This document shows, piece after piece, positions 58,604 through 64,000 of a stretch of DNA of 64,000 bases. This DNA comes from Desertimonas flava (lineage in GTDB: Bacteria > Actinomycetota > Acidimicrobiia > Acidimicrobiales > Ilumatobacteraceae), in assembly GCF_003426815.1 (NCBI RefSeq), contig NZ_QKYK01000005.1, positions 62,001-126,000 on the forward strand, read 5' to 3'. Below the pieces are notes generated by a model, which did not search any database, was not told where the DNA came from, and saw only the letters and a program-made list of their open reading frames with translations. The stretch's first letter is position 1. The number at the start of each line of letters is the position of its first letter. Made by a program: the position numbers and the translations under genes.

Positions 58604-59553
58604 CGGGAACGCCCTCCGGTCAGCTCGCGAAGTACCGGCAGGAGCTCGCTCCCGGCGCGCTCGATCTGCTCGTCGACGGCGGCCGTCCCGGCCCCGGCGA
58701 CGTGCAGCCGCATGTTGACGGTGTCGATCCCCGCCCGGGCGATGTGGTCGCGTGCACGTTCCGCGATCTCGTCGGGCGAGCCGCTGAGCATCGGGGTGTG
58801 GAACCCCTGCGTCTGCCGTGTGCCGACCGGTGAGCGTTGGCGATACGTCGCGGCCAGGGCGGCCGCCTCCTCGGTCTGCGGCGGCTGACCGATCCAGAAG
58901 CCTCGAATCCACACGACGGGTCCTGTGCCGCCCGCCTCCCGGTAGGCCGCCGTGAGACCACCGAGCCGGTCGGGGTCCTCCCCGCCCGGGTACACGATCC
59001 CCATCCCGAGCGTGGCGGCCAGGCGGACGGCGGACCGGCTGTTCGTCGCGCTGAGCACCGGGCCGGGATCGGCGCGCCACGCCCGGATCGCCGCGTCGGC
59101 GCTCGCCGCGTGGCGGCCTCCGAGGACCTCCATCAGCAGCGCCTGCTGCTCACGGAACCGTTCGGTCCGCTGCCCCGGGTCGACACCAACGAGCTCGAGA
59201 TCGGAGGCCGCATAGCCCGACGCCACGGCGAGGGCCACCCGGCCCGGGTGGCGCGCGGCGGTCCAGCAGAGCTCCTCGGCCACGAGGACGGCGCTGCGCA
59301 GGCCGAGCAGCAGCGGCGTCGGGGCCGCCCAGATCGTGGTCGTGGCGTCCAGCAACCATCCCGCCACGAGCAATGGTTGGGGAAGGTAGCTGGTGAAGTT
59401 GGCGTGGTGCTCGCTCAGCGTGACGCCGTCGAACCCGGCCGCTTCGGCCGCGCGCGCCTGGCCGACGAGCACCCGCAGCTGATCGTCCGCGGGTCTCGCC
59501 GTGTCGGGGTGCAGTCCCAGCGAGACCGAGCCGGACGCGAACGGGCGGCTCAC
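58600..59553 (-). CDS. LLM-class flavin/F420-type oxidoreductase
   Basis: 317 residues, luciferase-like barrel: GFDGVTLSEHHANFTSYLPQ at the start (given here as GFDGVTLSEHHANF), VAEELCWTAARHPGRVALAVASG, and a C-terminal GSPDEIAERARDHI. The EHH motif after the first strand is typical of the luciferase/monooxygenase branch. GTG start overlaps the stop of the double CoA-transferase gene (GTGA). Substrate unknown. Confidence 0.83.
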   Translation of the reverse strand: MSRPFASGSVSLGLHPDTARPADDQLRVLVGQARAAEAAGFDGVTLSEHHANFTSYLPQPLLVAGWLLDATTTIWAAPTPLLLGLRSAVLVAEELCWTAARHPGRVALAVASGYAASDLELVGVDPGQRTERFREQQALLMEVLGGRHAASADAAIRAWRADPGPVLSATNSRSAVRLAATLGMGIVYPGGEDPDRLGGLTAAYREAGGTGPVVWIRGFWIGQPPQTEEAAALAATYRQRSPVGTRQTQGFHTPMLSGSPDEIAERARDHIARAGIDTVNMRLHVAGAGTAAVDEQIERAGSELLPVLRELTGGRSR

Positions 59554-61877
59554 TCCAACCCCCCGGCGTCCAGGCACACTCCGGTCGCGACGAGGTCGTC
59601 GATCTCGGTCGCCGAACACCCGAGCTCACCGAGGATCTGTCGCGTGTGCGCTCCGAGGAGCGCGTTGGGACCGCGGTTGCGGCCAGGGGTGCCACCGAGG
59701 TGGGTCACCAGTCCGACCTCGCGTATGGGACCGTGGGCGGGATGTTCCTGAGCGAACACTCGCTCCGACTCGAGCGCCCACGGTTCGAAGAAGAGCTCGG
59801 GGAGGTAGCTGGTCGGCGCGACCGCCTCACACGCGACCCCGGCCGCTTCCAGTCGCGCGGTCGCCTCGGCCGTGCTCATGCCGGCGATCTCGCGCTCGAG
59901 CACCGCGCCGAGGTCGGCCGCGCCGATCGAGGCGTCGCAGCCGAACGTGGCACGCAGCCGGCCGATCGAGCCGGACCCGACGGCGGCGAGGCAGATCCAA
60001 CCGTCGGCCGTCCGGTAGAGCCGGTAGGTGGGGGCCCAGCCCCGCTGGTGCTCGTCGAGCACCAGGTCCGGACGGAGCGGAGTGCCGTCGGCGGTGGTCA
60101 CGTTCTCGCTCATCACGAACAGGCTGGAGTGCAGATGCGGGCTCTCGACGTACTGGGCGACACCGGTTCGGGCGCGGTGCTCGAGGGCCAGCAGCACCGC
60201 CGTCGCGCCGAGCAGACCGTTGTAGTAGTCGGCGTTGCCGAACGCCTTGCGGATCGGCGGCCGGCCCTCACCCGCAGCTTGGTAGAGGACGCCGGTGAAG
60301 CCAGAGAGCAGGGGCTCGAAGCTCTTCTCGTCCCGGCGCGGCCCGCTCGACCCGAACCCGGGGAGATAGGCGTACACCAGGTCGGGGTTCACCGCAGCGA
60401 GCTGCTCGTACCCGACGCCCAGCTTCTCGGCCTTGCCCGGCCGGAGGTTGTGCATCACGACGTCGGACGTGGCGACGAGGCGGCGCAGCACCCCGAGCCC
60501 GGCGGGTGTGCGCAGATCGATGGCCAGGCTGCGCTTGCCGCGATTGCAGGCCTCGAACGGATCCGGGAACGGTCGCAACTGATCACCGGCGGGCTGTTCG
60601 ATCTTGATCACGTCGGCGCCGAGGTCCGACAGCAGCTTGGCGCCGTAGCCGGTGGCGAAAAACGAGCTCAGATCGAGCACCCGGACCCCGTCGAGCGCAC
60701 CCGAGAGCTCCCCGGAGGGCCGTTGCGCCGCCGACCGATCACGCCAGGCCGAGCGCACGGACTCGACGTCGGACCGGTTGGCGTCGGGAAGCGGCGCCGG
60801 CACCGGTCGCGGAGCCGGGGACTCGGCGAACACGATGACCGGGCTGGTCTGGCGCATCCGCCCCAGCACCGGATCCTCCACCTCCACGGTCATACCGGCG
60901 TGGCGCACCTGGTCGTCGTCGAGTACTTCCGCCGGCCGCAGCACGGGTTTCACTGCCAGATCGGCGGCAGCGAATCGCTCGATCCACTCCGCCCGGGTCC
61001 TCGTCGCGAAGACTCGCGGCGCGAGCACCCGGGCCACCTCGGTCTCGTCGTCGTCCAGCGGGACCGACATCTCCGGCTGTCCCTCGATCGTGCGGACGCG
61101 ATCGCCGAGTCCGAGGATCTCCATGCTCCGCTTGAAGCCGCCCTCACCGCCTGAGTGCATCATCACGTACTCGCCGTCCGAGCACAAGAAGCTGTCGGTG
61201 ATGATCCTGCTGTTCCCGAAGCCGGCGGCGCCCGACGCGTCGCGCCGGATGAACGACAGCCCCCGCTCACTCCACCACCACGTCATGGGGGTCTGAACGA
61301 GCGCGCCGTCGAGCAGCGACACGTCGACCAGCTGTCCTGCGCCCGTGATCCGTCTCGCCCGGATGGCGGCGAGGGTTCCGATCGCGGCGAGGAAGCCAGT
61401 CGCGTAGGCGATGGCCGGATGCCCGTGGAAGTGCGGTCCCGGCTCCGGCCCATCGACTTCGTGATGGAGCCCGAGACGAGCGGCTACGAGTGCGTCGTAG
61501 CCGGGTCGGTCCCGCCAGGGCCCGTGCCGCCCGTACCCGGTGATCGAGCACACGATGAGGTCGGGATCGGCCGCTCGCAACTCCTCGTGACCGAGGCCGT
61601 ATCGCTCCGCCCGCCCCGCGCCGAAGGACTCGACGAACACATCGGCCCGGGCGATCAGCTCACGAATCTGTCGCCGGTCGCCGGGGTCGCCGGCGTCGAG
61701 GACGATGCTCCACTTGCTGCGATCGAACACGGCCCGGTGCTGGGGCAGACCGGTCGCGCCGGGGCGCTCCACCTTGATCACCCGCGCGCCGTAGTCGGCG
61801 AGCAGCGCCGTGCCGACCTGACCCGGCATGCCCCACGAGGCGTCGACGACCACCGTGCCCTCGAGGGGACCGGGCAT
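59550..61877 (-). CDS. Fused double family III CoA-transferase (CaiB-CaiB)
   Basis: 775 residues with two complete CaiB/BaiF-type modules joined by a Pro/Ala/Ser-rich linker near residues 355-395. Module 1: VVVDASWGMPGQVGTALLADYGARVIKVERP in pieces (GARVIKVERPG) with catalytic Asp in DRPGYDALV. Module 2: VRVLDLSSFFATGYGAKLLSDLGADVIKIEQP in pieces (LGADVIKIEQPAGD); at the equivalent catalytic place it has DEKSFEPLL, Glu in place of Asp. Family III enzymes are interlocked dimers, so the fusion may form an internal pair with one working site. Overlaps the P450 stop by one base and the LLM start by four. Confidence 0.88.
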   Translation of the reverse strand: MPGPLEGTVVVDASWGMPGQVGTALLADYGARVIKVERPGATGLPQHRAVFDRSKWSIVLDAGDPGDRRQIRELIARADVFVESFGAGRAERYGLGHEELRAADPDLIVCSITGYGRHGPWRDRPGYDALVAARLGLHHEVDGPEPGPHFHGHPAIAYATGFLAAIGTLAAIRARRITGAGQLVDVSLLDGALVQTPMTWWWSERGLSFIRRDASGAAGFGNSRIITDSFLCSDGEYVMMHSGGEGGFKRSMEILGLGDRVRTIEGQPEMSVPLDDDETEVARVLAPRVFATRTRAEWIERFAAADLAVKPVLRPAEVLDDDQVRHAGMTVEVEDPVLGRMRQTSPVIVFAESPAPRPVPAPLPDANRSDVESVRSAWRDRSAAQRPSGELSGALDGVRVLDLSSFFATGYGAKLLSDLGADVIKIEQPAGDQLRPFPDPFEACNRGKRSLAIDLRTPAGLGVLRRLVATSDVVMHNLRPGKAEKLGVGYEQLAAVNPDLVYAYLPGFGSSGPRRDEKSFEPLLSGFTGVLYQAAGEGRPPIRKAFGNADYYNGLLGATAVLLALEHRARTGVAQYVESPHLHSSLFVMSENVTTADGTPLRPDLVLDEHQRGWAPTYRLYRTADGWICLAAVGSGSIGRLRATFGCDASIGAADLGAVLEREIAGMSTAEATARLEAAGVACEAVAPTSYLPELFFEPWALESERVFAQEHPAHGPIREVGLVTHLGGTPGRNRGPNALLGAHTRQILGELGCSATEIDDLVATGVCLDAGGLE

Positions 61878-63154
61878 CAGCCGGCACCCTCCATCGCGAC
61901 GGCCGCGTCCTGCCAGGGATCCACCAGCACCGGGAAGCGCGCGTACTCGTCGTAGAAGGTGCTCTCGTCGTACACCGGGGCGGCGTCGGGATCAGGGCGG
62001 GCACCCATCGCCTGCAACCGGAGTCCCATGGCGACCAGCGATCCCATGGCGCCACCGTCGGGGTCCGCTGATCCCATCGCCAACCTGCGCCCGATGCACG
62101 TGTGCGGACCGGCCGCGAACGCGAGTCCGTAGCCGGGCACCGATGCGTGGCTCACGTCTCGGTAGGGGTCGAAGACGTTGCGCGTCGGCCCGAAGACCGC
62201 GGGATCGCGGTTGGCGGCGCCGAACAGCAGCGCCAACCGCTCGCCCTCGGCGACGACCGACCCGTCGCTCAGCTCGACGCGCTCGGATGCCTTGCGCAGC
62301 AGTACCGGAAGCACCGGATGCAGCCGCAGGGTCTCTTCGGCCGCAGCCCGGACGAACGCCGGGTCCGTCCGTCGCTCGAGATCGGCGGGATGGTCGGCGA
62401 ACCATGCTGCGAGATGAGCGGTCAGGTGGACCAGGCTGCGTGCGGTCGTGCGGATCGAACCAGCCAGGTAGACGAGCACCTCGCGCAGGGCGAGCTCCTC
62501 GTCCCAGGCCGGACCGGCACCGTCGACGAGGAGCGTCAACACGTCACGCGGCAGCGAGTCGGGGCTGGCGCGTCCGGACGCGACGTCGGCGACCATCTGT
62601 CGGCGGCGGGCGAGTGACGGTGCGAAGAACTCCGTCGCGAAGACCGCTCGGCGGGCGATGTCGTCCTCGTCGATCCGTCGCCGCTCGTCGTCGTCGACCT
62701 TGGCGTACTCGGCGACACGCCCCTCGGTCAGGTCCCGCAGCCGAGCCGCCGACGCGTCGTCGTGGACCCCGTCGATCCCGGCGATCCGGGCGGCCACCTG
62801 AGTGAGCCACGACAGGCCGAGCTCGACGAGGTCGGCGGCGACGATGTCGCCTCGGGCGACCGAGCCGCGGCACTCGGCCGAGAAGCGGTCGAGCTGGCGT
62901 CGCAGGATGTCGCGCTCGTAGGCCTCGATCGCGGCCGGCGTGAACAGGACGGCTTGGCGACGCCGGCGCTCACGGTGCTCGTCGCCGTCGATGACGGGCA
63001 GCGTGCCGCGCATCCGGGGCAGGTCGGGACGCCCGTTGCCGAACCGCGGGGACCGCAGCACCTCCGAGACGAGGTGGTAGCTGTCGATCGTGCGCAGACC
63101 GGCGACGTTGTCGGGCACCTCGGGCGGGCGCACCTCGTCGATGGCATCGTTCAT
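61877..63154 (-). CDS. Cytochrome P450
   Basis: 425 residues. Haem loop AFAAGPHTCIGRRLAMG with the axial Cys, K-helix EETLRLHP, and I-helix VYLAGSIRTTARSLVH, where the usual Asp/Glu before Thr is replaced by Arg (SIRTT), which would alter proton delivery. The protein is unlike the two other P450s in the window in its N-terminus (SYHLVSEVLRSPRFG). ATG shares an overlap with the LLM gene stop. No ferredoxin follows. Middle gene of the terminal operon. Confidence 0.9.
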   Translation of the reverse strand: MNDAIDEVRPPEVPDNVAGLRTIDSYHLVSEVLRSPRFGNGRPDLPRMRGTLPVIDGDEHRERRRRQAVLFTPAAIEAYERDILRRQLDRFSAECRGSVARGDIVAADLVELGLSWLTQVAARIAGIDGVHDDASAARLRDLTEGRVAEYAKVDDDERRRIDEDDIARRAVFATEFFAPSLARRRQMVADVASGRASPDSLPRDVLTLLVDGAGPAWDEELALREVLVYLAGSIRTTARSLVHLTAHLAAWFADHPADLERRTDPAFVRAAAEETLRLHPVLPVLLRKASERVELSDGSVVAEGERLALLFGAANRDPAVFGPTRNVFDPYRDVSHASVPGYGLAFAAGPHTCIGRRLAMGSADPDGGAMGSLVAMGLRLQAMGARPDPDAAPVYDESTFYDEYARFPVLVDPWQDAAVAMEGAG

Positions 63155-64000
63155 GGGCGGCTCCTCGTTCCCTCGGTCGGTGCGTTCGTGACGGTCGGAG
63201 TCCCCAGCGTCCCGCGGACCTCGTCGAGGATCTCTGTGAACGCGCCGACGAAGGCGTCGAGCTGCCTTGGCGCCCCGGGGGCGCAGCCCACGACGAGGTG
63301 GCGGACCCCGGCGGCGAGATAGGCGTCGATGCCGCGGCGCAGGTCCTCGACGTCACCCAGGATGTAGGCCCGGCGGAAGTGCTGCTCGGACACGCCGCTG
63401 AATCCGACGCGACCGTAACCACGCTGCAGCGCGTCCTCGGCGTCGGCGCCCGGCACGTAGAAGGTGGTGGCGGCGAAGTCGAAGCCGCGTCCGAGGTCCA
63501 CGCCGACCTCGGTCGCGACGGTACGCAGCTCGCGATAGCGGGCGGCGACCTGGTCGGGCGAGACGAGGTACGGGTTGTAGCCGCGGCCACGGAGCACGGC
63601 TCGCCGCAGCGCCGCGGCGGAACGACCGCCGATCCAGACGTCGGGCCGCGCCCCTGCAACCGGCTCCATGACCACGTCGCCGAAGTTGTTCCACTCCCCC
63701 GCGTAGGAGAACGGCCGGCCGCTCCAGAGGCCGGCGATCACGTCGAGGGCTTCGTCGGTGTAGCGACCGCGGGTCGAGTGGTCGGCGCCCGCCATGGCGA
63801 ACTCGATCGGGACGTCGCCGCCGGGGCCGACTCCCATCACCACGCGCCGCCCGGCGGACTGAGCGACGGTGAGAAGTGCTTTGGCGATCACCGCCGGGCG
63901 GCGAAAGGGCACCACGAGCACGTTGCTGCCGATCGTGACCCGTTCCGTGCAGCCGGCGAGGATGCCCAGGCCGGCGATGCCGTCGATGTAGTGAGCGAGA
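63151..64000 (-). CDS. LLM-class oxidoreductase, 5' end beyond the window
   Basis: 283 residues are visible; the frame stays open to the right edge, so the N-terminus is missing. Visible are TIGSNVLVVPFRRPAVIAKAL, RRVVMGVGPGGD, RGRYTDEALDVIAGLW and PDVWIGGRSAAALRRAV, all typical of the F420-dependent/luciferase-like barrel (phrases such as VLVxPxRxPxxxAK and IGGxSxxALRRA). Stop overlaps the P450 start (ATGA). It is the first gene seen of the operon that ends at 57701. Confidence 0.88.
   Translation of the reverse strand, partial: LAHYIDGIAGLGILAGCTERVTIGSNVLVVPFRRPAVIAKALLTVAQSAGRRVVMGVGPGGDVPIEFAMAGADHSTRGRYTDEALDVIAGLWSGRPFSYAGEWNNFGDVVMEPVAGARPDVWIGGRSAAALRRAVLRGRGYNPYLVSPDQVAARYRELRTVATEVGVDLGRGFDFAATTFYVPGADAEDALQRGYGRVGFSGVSEQHFRRAYILGDVEDLRRGIDAYLAAGVRHLVVGCAPGAPRQLDAFVGAFTEILDEVRGTLGTPTVTNAPTEGTRSRP

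Overview
The window is high-GC DNA (visibly around 70% G+C in coding regions, with many GTG starts and strong GGAGG-type ribosome sites) from an actinobacterium. F420/LLM-type oxidoreductases, cytochromes P450, steroid-type lipid-transfer/thiolase proteins and a mycobacterial-like DevR/DevS pair point to Actinomycetota. An acidimicrobial lineage (Ilumatobacter-like) is my best guess from gene content, not a demonstrated assignment. I see no rRNA, tRNA, CRISPR array, insertion sequence or phage gene.

Layout. 1-6.0 kb is a redox/dormancy block: the tail of a DUF4326 gene, a membrane-anchored multicopper oxidase, a two-helix membrane protein, a DevR-type regulator divergent from a DevS-type GAF histidine kinase, a tandem universal stress protein and a flavin/F420 split-barrel protein. 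Three of its intergenic regions carry DosR-box-like sequences. 6.1-14.8 kb holds CoA-ester catabolism (acyl-CoA dehydrogenase, hotdog protein, amidohydrolase + CoA-transferase, two crotonase-fold enzymes, aldehyde dehydrogenase). 14.9-21.7 kb has P450 + ferredoxin, a FadR-type (GntR/FCD) regulator and a complete ribose-type ABC importer with a SnoaL-like protein. 21.8-26.8 kb is a translationally coupled P450 plus three-subunit molybdenum hydroxylase operon. 27-40.7 kb contains an NADPH oxidoreductase, a kinase/thiolase/DUF35 operon, acyl-CoA ligase, CoA-transferase, a solute-binding protein, a second thiolase-like/DUF35 pair with its own FCD regulator, an acyl-CoA dehydrogenase, an amidohydrolase and a small cysteine-containing protein. 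40.9-52 kb has two more solute-binding proteins, TIM-barrel, SDR and SnoaL genes, a third FCD regulator, a second amidohydrolase, a flavoprotein dehydrogenase, an NmrA-like protein and an ABC ATPase with no permease nearby. 52-64 kb holds LLM/F420 oxidoreductases, acyl-CoA dehydrogenase, SDR, a third thiolase-like/DUF35 pair, a fourth FCD regulator, and a tightly overlapping operon (LLM, P450, double CoA-transferase, LLM, alpha/beta hydrolase) running off the right edge.

How it works together. From 6 kb onward the content is that of a large catabolic island for hydrophobic carboxylic acids or ring compounds: import by ABC systems, P450 and molybdenum hydroxylation, CoA activation by a ligase and several family III CoA-transferases, dehydrogenation, hydration, and carbon-carbon cleavage by thiolase-like/DUF35 complexes. 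The substrate cannot be read from the sequence. What ties the island together is a recurring operator, consensus TTCATCATGATGAA, in at least a dozen promoter regions. In several of these it fills the spacer between a TTGACA-like -35 and the -10. The four FCD regulators in the window are its natural candidate binders. This distributed regulon is the most striking structure I found.
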